The notes under the pieces were generated by a model that was not told the DNA's origin, did not search any database, and was given only the letters and a program-made list of their open reading frames with translations. DNA of 64,000 bases from Paraphysomonas bandaiensis (Eukaryota; Chrysophyceae): the NCBI GenBank assembly GCA_965644295.1, contig CBFFRP010000209.1, positions 62,001-126,000 of the forward strand, in the 5' to 3' direction. Position 1 is the stretch's first letter. Each line of letters begins with the position of its first letter. Positions 22,641-32,900 of this stretch are shown piece by piece. Both the position numbers and the translations under genes were made by a program.

Positions 22641-23470
22641 GAGGGTCAGAGTTATATAGATGGGAGGATAATGTTTCGAGAGGGAAAGTGAGATGGTGCG
22701 AGGTGGAGACGTGTAGTCTCTCTGCCGCTGACTGCAGTGTAGGAGTTAGACATAAATAGAGTTGGCAGAGTTGTCTATGTTGGGGTTTGCTTGTGGGGGG
22801 GCGTGAAAGTATTAGAAGAGTAGGAGAAATATGGTCATATGCCCAGCTGGGACTCTCGCGAAGGCACCAACAGGTTTGAAGTAGGGGGACTTAAATTTAT
22901 GGGTTGTGTGTGGTGATAGATGGAGGTGAAATTTAGGGAGGGAGCTGTGTGTTGACATTATGCGGGGTTGGGTAGTATAGGACATAGACCGTCTTATTGT
23001 CACTCCTAGAAGTCGGAGGATCGCTGGTGTTGTCTTCGTCGGATTCGCTGCTTACTATACGTGTTCTGGGAAGAAATCGGTGTGGCCCCTCGAGGACGCA
23101 GCGTAGCATTAACTACGATCTTGGAGCATCTGCTTGGCCGCTGCAAATAGTGGTTGAACTATATAATATTCACTACTGCATCGTTTAGAGTGCGTAGTCA
23201 GCGCGAGGTCAGGTTGCAGTGGATATGTGAGGCACAGACTGCTTCGAATAGAGTTTGAGTTATGGTGCTTGTCCAGCAAATAATAGTTTTTTTAATACCA
23301 TCAATATTATTATTTAGTGTTTATAGTATTAGTAGTGACTGTACAAAACATACATAATCATAATAATATATATGGAATGTCTTATTAATTAGCATAGATG
23401 CATGTAAAAGTGTAAAAGAGTGCGCCTAGGTCACCACAATTTTAACGGACAATGAGAAGAGCAGTTAGAC
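22641..23470. other. GC-richer unassigned block, probably transposon debris
   Basis: Between the LINE-like fragment and the hAT fragment the sequence is richer in G than its surroundings up to about 23230, then AT-rich. Only short ORFs occur, and none resembles a known protein. Confidence 0.35.
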
Positions 23471-24007
23471 ATCTGCAACTGGATTCATCCATTGATGTTG
23501 GTGCAGCCGACAGAAACAGCTGATTTTGCACAGCGTGTTCTGGACAGCGCCGAGGTCACCAAGAGAGCACGACTTGGTACCTATGAGTCCAACTACCGCT
23601 GCTTGCTTCATATTGAAGCACAATCTAAAATTGTTGAAGAAAGACTCTTTAGTCGTACAAAGTTGATTATGACACCTAAACGTAGAAACATGAATCCATA
23701 TCGTCTAGAATCGTTGCTATTCCTACGAGCCAATTACATGCTGTGGGATGCTTAATGCTTATACCCTCCATGAAGACCTGCAAGGAGATCCTGATGTGCC
23801 AGTGGAGAGCGAGAAATAGTTACAATTTGTAGTCTGCTATTTAACTAAAACGCAATAATTAAGGGAGCACCACACTATCTATTATGAGCGGTATTATCTA
23901 CTTTAAGTTAGTAGGTATTAATGGCCATTATAATTGCCGGGACATTTTTCATTAATGCCATTGCAATTGCCGGGAACTGGACTACCACTAATGGTTACCA
24001 GGCCCTG
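23471..24007 (+). mobile_element. hAT DNA transposon relic, 3' part
   Basis: A transposase C-terminal fragment (23492..23755) is followed by about 250 bp of subterminal sequence with repeated GCCATT..AATTGCCGGGA blocks. The relic ends at 24007 in the reverse complement of CAGGGCCTGGTAACC, a typical hAT terminal repeat beginning CAGGG. The same terminus and subterminal blocks occur in the MITE at 45033..45184. The left end of the element was not found. Confidence 0.7.
23492..23755 (+). pseudogene. hAT transposase C-terminal dimerisation fragment
   Basis: The ORF ends with ERLFSRTKLIMTPKRRNMN, PYRLESLLFLRANYMLWD. This matches the hATC dimerisation region in hAT and ZBED-type transposases, where LFS.....T..R..L.....E.LLFL..N..LW is typical. 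Only about 85 residues remain. The catalytic RNase H-like core is absent, so it is a pseudogene fragment. Confidence 0.8.
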
Positions 24008-24133
24008 TTAGGTACAATGTAATTTGCTTAACAATTACATGCTGCCTATATACGTGAATGATAGTTTCATGTTTCTTCATCAGTTTCACATTTGCTCAAT
24101 AAAGATATTTACCGTTAACTGTTAATAGTGGGC

Positions 24134-25148
24134 CTACTGAAATAAGGAGCCATACAAGCGGTCTACATCAACACTACCCGTTTTTTCTACAGACTCAACA
24201 TTCATAGGAAACATGAAGTTCTTCAGTTTTTCGTGCGCAACATATTTTATCTTTCGTCCTTTACTAGCCTTTCGATCAACCTACAACCTATGATTAAAAG
24301 ATCCAACGAAAACGAAAAGGAAAACAATAACCACCTTTGACTTCCCACGTTTATAGTTGCGAAGAGCAGCTAAATCCTCTTTTCTCATGCTGCCTTCTGC
24401 TGCTACTCCACCAGATGATGAAGTGGATATGAAGCTCTAACGGAACAGAATAAGAGAAACAAGCATTGCACCGCACGATATACCTTAAGTAGTAAAGAAT
24501 AGAACTGCCTATCATCATACACCTCACAATCGTATCCTCCAACATCTGACGAGGGCAGAGGGCCTGGAATATTAGACAACTTGCGGCGTTTCGAGTCACC
24601 AGTCGGCATACATGACTTTTCAATAGCTCTGGTCTCGTCAGATAATGTGGCATCAATCTACATTTCAATTATACATATTATAAACTACTACAATCACACA
24701 CCTGATCCCAAATAGTTTGGTTAAAAACTTTTAAACTAGATTTCTTTTGCTCAGAACCGTAATGAGTCCTTGCATGCCACTTGTTGACAACTGACTGCCA
24801 CTTCGGTTCAAGAGCTTTCTGGGATGCAAGAACATCTTCCCATGTGATATCTTCAGTCAATGAACTGGATTTCCTCTTAAGGGATGTGCTGTCATCTGAT
24901 TGGCTATCTAATAGACCCACTAACTGACCCAATACACCCCTTAAATTCTTCTTAAGTTCATTGTTATGAATATCTGATATATCGTCTGTCTTAAATGAGA
25001 TCTCTTCTAGTACTGGAAGCTGATTAAGTTGATCGATGACATGTTGGAGAGAGATCCTCATAGCGAGCGTTTTCTCCCATGCCTGGACATGAGACTGAGC
25101 ATATCGTGCTGAGTTATGATCTGATTTAACTGGAGCTGATAGTATCAT
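24134..25148 (-). CDS. AATF/Bfr2, nucleolar ribosome-biogenesis factor, 289 aa
   Basis: Four exons: 25148..24702, 24657..24484, 24436..24335 and 24280..24134 (all phase 0; 870 bp). The conserved AATF/Che-1/Traube core is recognisable: WEDVLASQKALEPKWQSVVN followed by KWHARTHYG and VFNQTIWDQV, then YDDRQFYSLLLK, and the C-terminal hallmark DRKASKGRKIKYVAHEKLKN before FM.P. In yeast (Bfr2) and human (AATF, part of the ANN complex) it acts in early 40S pre-rRNA processing in the nucleolus. Human and yeast proteins exceed 500 residues. This model lacks most of the long acidic N-terminal region, so an upstream exon may have been missed. The upstream in-frame extension to 25355 is low complexity and not used. 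Confidence 0.88.
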
Positions 25149-25642
25149 TGTGTATATATGATAAGAGGGGGGTGATAGAGATGGTAATGTGACGGAGAAC
25201 ATGCCCCATATATATATATACACAGACATACAGACATACATATACATGAGCCTGTACTGGACATATATACATACACATCCATGGACAGAGGTGTCTATAT
25301 ATAGAAGTAATACCGAGTAGAATACGGAGTGGAATACAATGAAAGAATGGACCAAAATGCATGTTATGTATGTGCTGTAATACAGAGGTATACGTAGAAT
25401 ACAATGTAGGGAAACATAACGGTTGAAAGGGCTTGTATAGGTGCAGCCTCATAGCAACAGTGCAGCTGAGCTGAACACAGACAATGTCTGTTAATACATA
25501 TATGCAGTGAGGTAGATGGGGTGTTTCCTTGTCTCCGTAGTCTTATATCTTGTTTATTTCGAGAACCCCTCACAGTTAGTTCCTTAGTACGATAATGACT
25601 GGTGTTCTGAAGGCTTAGCAGGGTGTGTGTAGATAGCTGGAA
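25149..25642. promoter_or_regulatory. intergenic between divergent AATF-like and membrane-protein genes
   Basis: About 490 bp separate two divergent start codons. The first half holds a TA/CA microsatellite-like stretch (about 25205..25260). No factor sites are recognised. An upstream AATF exon could also lie here. Confidence 0.35.
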
Positions 25643-26443
25643 ATGATGATCAACATTATGCTCTATAAGCTTCTCACAGAACGAACGCGTAACACAGTAT
25701 TTCCTGAACACTATTTGAAAGCTGGAAGTGAAACTTTAGGCTTTTTATTGCTTGGCTCTTGGATTCTAACACTGGTTTTCAACCCCGAGGCATTAAGAAG
25801 CAATCTCATTAAAGACCGAATTGGTTATAACAATATATGTGTTGGATTTGACACATCCCCAGCACGGTATTTTGCATTACCCTGTTTTGTTTTGAAAGCC
25901 TACCTTGACATTCGCTATGTCTTCACGGCCACTCAACGCTCTGATCTCGAGAGGGAAGATGGCATGGTGGCAACCTATCAGCACAGATTTTCATTGATAG
26001 CCAATGGAACTTACGGATTTTATCTCCTGTTCCTACCGTTTTTAGTGTTTGTTGAACCAGTTGATAGTTCCAGCGTTAATTTTCACTATGGTGTGTTCGC
26101 TCTGCTTATTCTACTGCGATACCTATTCATCTCCGCCAATTTTGCGCAAAGTGTTTCCACGCATAAAATTTCGACTTGGAGTTGGGTATGGTTTAGTCTG
26201 TTTACATTTGCAACGTTTGCATCATTGACTTTTTCTGCTGTTGACTTCGCGTTATATGATGCGCAGAAAGGTGGTGAACAAGCCCCTCCCATTCCATGGG
26301 TGCTATTAATGATTACGGACTATATGTGGTTCATGCTGGTATTTTTAACCACAAAATTCTTGCCTGACTTATCCCCTATACATGTTAAGTACTCTCTTCT
26401 GCCATTAGCCTCAGACAATACGAAGATTTTACCTCTGCGCTGA
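25643..26443 (+). CDS. multi-pass membrane protein of unknown function, 266 aa
   Basis: A single-exon ORF beginning MMINIMLYKLL. Hydrophobic segments are visible at about 30 to 48 (LGFLLLGSWILTLVF), 78 to 90, 122 to 140 (YGFYLLFLPFLVFV), 148 to 165 (YGVFALLILLRYLF), 178 to 200 (WSWVWFSLFTFATFASLTF) and 220 to 240 (WVLLMITDYMWFMLVFL). That suggests six helices. There is no cleavable signal peptide. I do not recognise a family. It is divergent from the AATF-like gene. Confidence 0.75.
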   Translation: MMINIMLYKLLTERTRNTVFPEHYLKAGSETLGFLLLGSWILTLVFNPEALRSNLIKDRIGYNNICVGFDTSPARYFALPCFVLKAYLDIRYVFTATQRSDLEREDGMVATYQHRFSLIANGTYGFYLLFLPFLVFVEPVDSSSVNFHYGVFALLILLRYLFISANFAQSVSTHKISTWSWVWFSLFTFATFASLTFSAVDFALYDAQKGGEQAPPIPWVLLMITDYMWFMLVFLTTKFLPDLSPIHVKYSLLPLASDNTKILPLR

Positions 26444-28130
26444 TAGCTATAGATGTCCGATCGAATTGAGTTGTCCAAACGATGCTGTGTTCCTATTTAT
26501 TTCTAAAGAATGAATTTTCAACTTAGATTAGAACTTTGTCTATAATTTATTCCATAACTTGTAAGTTAATTTATGTCTTAATTAGTCTACCAGTTAGGCC
26601 GTTACTATGTCCTTGACAGCTCCTCGCCTGTTCGGATCTTGTCGATTCGGGGTAGGGATCTAGTTTTGAACCTAGTCAATTTGGTGTAATTTTTTAGTCA
26701 CACCAAAAATAGTATTAAACCCTAGACAACGTGTTGAATATGTAGTCATTTAATAATTCATATAGATGGCCAGGCGTTTATAATCATTAATTAAAGCAGA
26801 TTTTGAATTATTTATTATGTTGATAGGTTCTTACATTAGTGAAGAAGTCAACAAATTGGACTAAGTTGAATTATATTTCCCATTTGTATTAAAAGACATT
26901 TACAATGCAAGTAAGCTAATATTAAAAAATGATGATATAGCAAATTTAATTCATTAAATCTATGTTACTGTTACTGTATCATTAAACTGAACTATATTGA
27001 CCACATAGGATTGTGGTATCTAAAATCTGACAATATATATTAATTTATTACTTGTAATATAGTGACAATATATTGGTATAGTGAATAAAAGTAAATTTTG
27101 AGAGATGTTGAGAACATTTTAAATTAATTGATTATGGAGTGAATACATTTTTCAGTTACTTAAGTTTAATCATCTTGATGTTGAAAACGTTGATACATAT
27201 CAATGCAATGATGAATCAGCTTTGAATTGAGAGGGAGTGAGGAGTCTTGCTATTTTTGAAAACAACTAAAAGTTGTATATCAATGGTATTCCAATTATGA
27301 CGTCTAAACGTTAATTAAGTTTTAACAACAATATCAAAATTCGAAAATAGCGCCTCTTTGCACACACGAAAATATATGTCAATTATATACAGTGTTAGCG
27401 TTCCCTAAGTACAAATAGTTATTTTATTTAATATAAAAATAATCTAGCTGACTTTATCAATATAAAATAAATTGGAAGAAGAGTAAAATAGGCTGGAATA
27501 TGTGCTCGAGTGTAAATACCCAATATAGTACAAGATATGGAATATTTACAACAAATGACAAACAAAAAAAATGATAATATACAAGAAATGTCATGCTTTA
27601 GATATTTGAGATATACTCTGGTAAAAGTGTTCATGCAAAAGAGCTTCTCAGGTCACAGTTTTGTTAATTCAATCGAATAAAATATACATAATTTAATGTC
27701 TTAACTTAACGTCGTTAATTCAAGGTAGTCAACTTTTGTACGCATTTACAGTTTTTGGCAGGACACACACAGAGAGAGGGGGGGGGGTCTTCGACCCTAG
27801 CCGTGTTAACCGTGACCATAAAAACTATTAATTTATACTGACCCTTACCCCTATGGTATCGCTGTGTATCACGTACAAGTGCTTCCAATATTGTACATTA
27901 CATTTTTTTATACACTTTTTTGCATAAAAAATGTCGTGTCACCTTTCACAATAAAAAATGCAAAAAAAATCTTATTTTCACAAATTCTGTAACAGTATAC
28001 ACTACATTTTTTACAACATTTTTCTTAAAAAAAAACTTTTTTCTAAAAAATAAATATCAGAAATAAATATTTTCAACAAAAATGTCAAAAAAAATGCAAT
28101 CAAAATAAAATAATACTATACATATTAACC
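26444..28130. other. very AT-rich intergenic block
   Basis: Extremely AT-rich sequence with many A/T homopolymers and a G9 run near 27780. ORFs here are short and not gene-like. The right half (about 27890 to 28120, rich in AAAAAAT) leads into the virus-like cassette and may be part of it. Confidence 0.45.
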
Positions 28131-28135
28131 CCAGC

Positions 28136-28228
28136 GATCAACCGACCCTATTAACCAAACAATCAACCGACCCTATTAACCAAACAATCAACCGACCCTA
28201 TTAACCAAACAATCAACCAACCCTGACT
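28136..28228 (+). repeat. 25-bp tandem repeat, about 3.7 copies
   Basis: The unit AATCAACCGACCCTATTAAC plus CAAAC repeats three times with near-perfect identity, followed by a partial fourth copy. It lies 118 bp upstream of the first ORF of the AT-rich cassette. It resembles telomere-like sequence only superficially. Confidence 0.85.
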
Positions 28229-28345
28229 TAAACACCGAACAATTACAACAGATAGACGGAACAACAGACCTGTTTAACACTATATATAGACATGCCGTAT
28301 TTTACTCCCTGTTATCCTGTAAAAAAATATATACACTTATTATAT

Positions 28346-28519
28346 ATGCCAAAAAATCAAGCACAAGTTAACAAAATGATTAATAAAGCTTTGAGAGCAT
28401 CAGTAAACAAAGCTAAACAGGACGTAACCAAACACGCAGAGAACAAGCGTAAGGAGGTAGCCAAGAAGATAAACAAAAAGGCTACATCAGTGAAAAAAAG
28501 AATTAAGAAAAAGCTTTAA
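28346..28519 (+). CDS. small very basic protein, 57 aa (virus-like cassette ORF1)
   Basis: I take the start at 28346, not the upstream ATG at 28292, because a TTATTATAT motif directly precedes it, as in the next two ORFs. The product is Lys-rich throughout (VNKAKQDVTKHAENKRKEVA, then KKRIKKKL at the end) and predicted helical, like small DNA-condensing or virion core proteins. No specific family is recognised. Codon use is strongly A/T-biased, and no intron is seen, unlike the multi-exon host genes. The next ORF starts 36 bp downstream of its stop on the same strand. Confidence 0.55.
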   Translation: MPKNQAQVNKMINKALRASVNKAKQDVTKHAENKRKEVAKKINKKATSVKKRIKKKL

Positions 28520-28554
28520 TTTATTTTAAATTATTATATAACACATATTATATA

Positions 28555-29121
28555 ATGAATTTATTCCCTAGAAATAAATCTTTTATCTATAATTTTACAT
28601 CTATGAATGCCATCGGCGAAACGCCCGAAGATTGTACATTTATATTACCACCTCTACCATATTACGAGGAATGTGATTATTATGAAGTTGAATGCATCGG
28701 TTTTTATATAAACTATGAAAGCTTAGATATATCAGCAATTCCTTTTTATAGTTGCAATGATTTAAATTTCATTGCGGAAAACTTTGCAACAGAAAGCAAT
28801 TGTATTGATATTTGCGAAAATCAATTTCTTGTTTGTGGTACGCATTGTGATAGAAACAGATCATATGCAATATGTTATAATAATAAATGTAAAGTAAAAA
28901 ATACTAAAAATCCAACTACATACAGCCTCATAACTGACACAGGCATAGTAAGAGATAAACCCTTTTGTGTATATGGTGATGAAGAGCCAAAAAAGATACG
29001 ATTTCGTTTATATGATTATAATTTAGAACCCTTGAAAAAAGAAGTTGTAAATTATAATGGTAAAACACATTGGACAGTGTCTTTTGATTTTATACCAATG
29101 TACGAAAGCAGTTTTAAATAA
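28555..29121 (+). CDS. unassigned protein, 188 aa (virus-like cassette ORF2)
   Basis: An intronless ORF preceded by TATTATATAATG. The protein is rich in Tyr, Asn and Cys (about twelve Cys, several in a cluster from about 75 to 120). It ends with a beta-rich stretch, KKIRFRLYDYNLEPLKKE, then THWTVSFDFIPMYE. Similar endings (beta strand, D.....PL, beta strand) occur in short structural proteins of Polinton/Maverick-like and related DNA viruses. That is a memory-based resemblance only, and I do not assign a family. The A/T-only codon bias and tight spacing with its neighbours set it apart from host genes. Confidence 0.55.
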   Translation: MNLFPRNKSFIYNFTSMNAIGETPEDCTFILPPLPYYEECDYYEVECIGFYINYESLDISAIPFYSCNDLNFIAENFATESNCIDICENQFLVCGTHCDRNRSYAICYNNKCKVKNTKNPTTYSLITDTGIVRDKPFCVYGDEEPKKIRFRLYDYNLEPLKKEVVNYNGKTHWTVSFDFIPMYESSFK

Positions 29122-29174
29122 GTAACGTATATACAAGTACGTATATATAAGTACGTTTATCTGTATCAAAGGCG

Positions 29175-29222
29175 AACTGAGTACGACGACCTCAGTACAG
29201 TTCACGCGGCTTTTTTTTTCTT
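29175..29222 (+). terminator. hairpin plus T-run downstream of ORF2
   Basis: GCGAACTGAG and CTCAGTACAGTTCACGC can fold into an interrupted stem around TACGACGAC, followed at once by CGGC and nine T. The shape resembles the 3' hairpins that mark transcript ends in some large DNA viruses and virophages. Such a role here is inference. Confidence 0.4.
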
Positions 29223-29374
29223 GGAAATGTCCGCGAACGACTTGAGAATTTTATTATAATATAAACCTATTTTTTTATTTATACAGTGTCTATATCACAC
29301 TGTATAACTTATCTGTACAATGCAGTACAATGTACTTATTTTATCAAGCAAAAAAATATGTACCATAATATATA

Positions 29375-29446
29375 ATGAACCAAATAAATACCGTACAGTA
29401 TTCCACTATAAACGGACTGAAGAGCCTAGATTTAGACGATAGGTGA
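29375..29446 (+). pseudogene. truncated third ORF of the virus-like cassette
   Basis: ATG at 29375 follows CCATAATATATA, matching the upstream motif of the two ORFs before it. The frame encodes a plausible protein start (MNQINTVQYSTINGLKSLDL) and then stops after 23 residues, where the sequence changes abruptly from AT-rich to GC-rich near 29425 to 29450. This looks like a gene cut by insertion or rearrangement. Confidence 0.45.
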
Positions 29447-29984
29447 ACAGGGTGAGGGGGTAGCCTGCTGGGTGGATGGACCACAGACAAACCATGTTGG
29501 GTTGGGCTGGGTTGTCGTCAGGAGACGGCCCTGTTGTGCAGTGGAGAGGTGTCGAGAGGAGACAGGGGTTGCAGAGAAGGTACATGGGGGCCGTTTGCGT
29601 GGATCTGCTCGCACGAGCCATGCTGTAAGTGGTTGTATCCGTAGAGAACCGTGTAGGAGACGAAGGTGTCTCCTTAGGTGATAGCATATGCATGCGGTCA
29701 GCGCTGCATTGGTGCAGGCACGTTGTTTAACTGAAGTAGTTGAGTAGGGTGAAGGTTGCAAGGCCAGGCAGGGGGACTTGGAGCGTGTACAACATGGTGT
29801 GACAGGTAATTTGTCGGAAGCGTGGTGGTCAACAAAATGCAGCAGTAAGGGAGTGTAAAAGGCCCTGGGCACACTGATGTGACTCAGCCACGGTCTCAAT
29901 AGAGACATTGGGCTTGGAGCTGGTTAATAGGGTGAAACTTTATGTTGGACTGTATTTGCCATCGTAGGGCAGAGAATTGACACC
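29447..29984. other. GC-rich unassigned block, probably a transposon fragment
   Basis: Sharp shift to GC-rich sequence relative to the left flank. Long overlapping ORFs on both strands are a product of composition, and none resembles a known protein. Its left edge coincides with the truncation of the third cassette ORF. Confidence 0.35.
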
Positions 29985-30590
29985 ATATATAAAAGTCTGC
30001 TTATTAACAATAAATGTTTGAGATTCAGTACCAGCTTAGTAGCTAGATGAACAGACTAGTCAAACCTAGATAAGTATCTACCATAAACTAACAGGTACAA
30101 CTCTAATGCTCTACTATTTAACACTACAAGAGTTACTTGTGCATCACCGCAAACACCAAGGAGCGACGACTTCCGCTCTTGAAGGTGTATGGAGAGTCCA
30201 ACGGGGTTAATGCTCGTTTAGCCAGGGGAACGCCCTTTGGGGTAGGGCTCCGCAGGGTTGAAAGGGGGTACAGGATCGTGTATTAGGGTGGTGAGCGTAA
30301 CGAGCGTGAGAGACATGGGTTGAGGCGAACGTCTAGGTTCTGGATTATCAAGAGGAGATGCAGTTCGTAATTTGAACCTGGGGCTCAGAAATATCTAGCG
30401 GAGATGCCAACGCCGCGGTTCGGTTATGTGGGGGAAGGCATTGTTATGTATGCGGGAATTGAAGTGTTAGTGTGAGAAGTGGGGGCTGGATGAGACGTGA
30501 GGGGCATCTGCTGCTGTCACCCGAGGACGTGATCCTGCGATGACTCCCCAGCGTGTGCAGGGTAACCGACACCAAACACACGTTGTCAAT
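29985..30590 (-). mobile_element. LINE relic, 3' region (minus orientation)
   Basis: Read on the minus strand, 30175..29985 matches the LINE 3' end at 44825..45009 (GTGTTAAATAGTAG block, then TCTAGCTACTAAGCTGG). The GGGGAACGCCCTTTGGGGTA block at 30220..30240 matches the parallel segment of the other copies. The 5' boundary is uncertain; similarity is clear to about 30270 and GC-rich sequence continues to about 30590. Confidence 0.6.
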
Positions 30591-31035
30591 ATGACATATG
30601 GCGACTTCATAAATCTTTTAGAATCGTACAGGCTACATTTCGTGTAAAATTGTTAATACAACTGGCAAGGAGCTGATTTTTTCCCACATCTAAAACAGGT
30701 TTAATGTGAATTCGAGAATACTTCAATGTACCTGTGGTGCTGTGGTGGATAAGTTGCGCCGTTTTAACTGTCACTGCTACAGTGGGAGGTTGTTACAAAA
30801 CTAACATACTTAGAATTATATTTTAAAATATGTAGATTTAAAACACTTTAGTTTTGTCCAATAGGAAGAAAAACGTCCTATTCAATGAAATCTCAATGTA
30901 CAAAGAGCAACTGTATTCATTGATGCTATCGAAATATGTACAGAGTGTTAAAACAAAGGCGTAGTAACTGTAGCAGCGTGGTGGTACATGTCTATCTATA
31001 TAGTTCATAAGATATTTCATGTGATTAAAAAGTTT
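30591..31035. other. unassigned spacer between LINE relics
   Basis: AT-rich, with short ORFs only. No gene is supported. Confidence 0.4.
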
Positions 31036-32900
31036 TGATATATGAAAGTCTTATTATTAGCAGTAGGCATCAAGAACCATCTCCAGATACGTAGTTAGAT
31101 GAAGACTAATCAAGCTAGATCGACTTCTAACAGTAACTAGCTAGTATAAATTCTCCCTCAACAAAGTCGAACTCGCACCTTTTCGTAGTGTTCTGGGGGA
31201 TAAGTACCGGAGAGACTCTCTCTGGGAAACTAACGTAAGCCGCAAACATAGTCAGTGGATATTCTTCTGCCCACTCATAGCCGAATGCTTGTGTGGTACA
31301 AGGGACACCAATAAGTGCCACTTGTGTAGACGTCTTTGGGCCCTGACAAATAACAGGCATCCGGGACAGGGCCCACCTGAAAGGTAACCGGGGTATTGGG
31401 CTGCCTGCTGAAGTCAAACATCCGGGGTGTTCACCTTAAGAACTCACAGCGGAAGTGGTCGCATCTTGGTGCTTGCAGCGATGCACAAGCAGCTTCCGTA
31501 GCGTTAAATAGTAGGATAAAAAAAGTGTGTACTGATTAGTTACAGGTAGAGGTCTAACTAGTTTGTCTAGCATTATCTAGCTACTAAGTTGGTGCAGGTT
31601 TTTAACGCCTACTGCTAATAAAATAAGACTTTCAATATATAGTATAAATTCTCATATCCTACTATGTAATGCTACAGAAGCTACTTGTGTGTCGCCAGAA
31701 GCACCAAGGTGCGACCACTTCCGTTCATATAATGTGAGGGAGAAGCTCTCTATGGACGTGAGTTCTTGAAGTACAGAAGGATTAGTCAGGAGGACGCCTC
31801 TTGGGATAGGGCTCCACAGACAGGACTTTGTGAAGGAAGAGTCTGTATCAGTAAGTCAAATTTTTCAAACCTGAGATACATGGGCGAGGGGGTAGATTGG
31901 GACTCCGGCGTGTCTTGGAATGGCTCGGGCCGCGAGTTGGGCCTGGAGCAGAGGAGTAGCTGACGGAGTTGGCATCGTGGTGTATCCGCTGAGGCGGGGG
32001 AAGTGGAGGAGGAAGGCGACCTGCTGAGGGGCGCGTTAGGTCTCCTCTTTACACGTATTAAGCGTAGAACCTGCGGTTTACGCTGTGTGTTGCTGTATTT
32101 AAATCGTGTGTTGCCACGTGTTTGACGCTGTCTGGGGGGGAGTCGATGTGACCCCTTACTTGCGACAGCATGAAGACAACTACAATCCTGGACCATTTGT
32201 TTTTCTGCAGCTTAAAGCGGTTGAAGAAGGTTAACAACTGCTATGTCGAGGGCACGAAGTCCACGCGAATTTAAGGTGCAGTTATATTGTGCTCCAAAAA
32301 CGCTTTCCTTTTGAGACTCAGTGATAGTTCCTGTGAAGAATCGTTCAACCTACGGGAGTGAGGTATTCCATGCTCCGCTGGAGAGTTTCTTGAAAATGGC
32401 GGTACTCCAAGGTCTGGTAGGGTCTGGTCTAGTTGGAGTTCCCGAAGACACTCCTTGTGTCTCTGGAAGGCGGATTTACGTATCTGAGTGATGGAGATGT
32501 GTGGGCAATCAAGACACATTATGTGTTTGAGCGAGTCAAGTCGAAAGCCACAGCCGGAGCATCTGGCTTTGTTCAGGTCAAGTCCAAATTTTGTTTCAGC
32601 CATATTCCTACCATATCAGGGCTGTATTTGTTCCATATCAGGGCTGTATTAAGTATGCGCTGTCGTAGTTGTGAACTCTTCTTAACCTTGGATCTACCGG
32701 CCAGTTTGTGCGGAAGTATAAGGCACCGCTCTCTTTCCAGTATCCAGGTGCACGATCCAGATTATGACCGTAGAGATGGTCACGGAGCGCAGTATAATTC
32801 TCTAAAGTCCATTGATCACAAAGAGATTGAAAATTAGTGATCATAGAGTGGGTAATATACGACGTCAGTGCCATATTCTGGACGTAAGTATACGTTCCAT
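31036..32900 (-). mobile_element. LINE relic with zinc-knuckle region, split by a nested insertion
   Basis: The minus-oriented copy runs from an ORF-bearing part (about 32874 to 31786) through the 3' region (31725..31653), is interrupted by the insertion at 31155..31640, and resumes at 31142..31036 with the terminal part. Minus ORFs contain GHNLDRAPGYWKESGAL and then CSGCGFRLDSLKHIMCLDC, a C-x2-C-x8-H-x5-C knuckle like that after the RT domain in R2-type LINEs, followed by an RLPPRQRQ-like segment. The same three blocks occur in the plus-oriented copy at 42868..45009. The frame is broken, so it is dead. Confidence 0.75.
31155..31640 (+). mobile_element. SINE-like element copy 1 with 12-bp target duplication
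   Basis: Flanked by AGTATAAATTCT on both sides (31143..31154 and 31641..31652). It begins CCCTCAACAAAGTCG and ends with about 190 bp closely matching the LINE 3' end (31450..31640 compared with 44820..45009). The internal part does not match the LINE coding region I can see. The second copy at 42285 begins at the same base, which suggests a defined 5' end rather than random truncation. Confidence 0.75.

Noticed and set aside
28136-28228. Interstitial telomere repeat
   Set aside because: The unit is 25 bp and only contains CCCTATTAACC. It is not a run of TTAGGG or a known variant.
29175-29222. Bacterial intrinsic terminator and bacterial origin of the 28 to 29 kb block
   Set aside because: Hairpin plus T-run alone is weak evidence. 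No ribosome-binding sites or bacterial-type genes are present; a viral or random origin fits better.
29406-29908. Overlapping 95- and 158-codon minus ORFs in the GC-rich block
   Set aside because: They are rich in Pro, Thr, Ser and Leu in the way expected from composition. They overlap each other in different frames and resemble no known protein.
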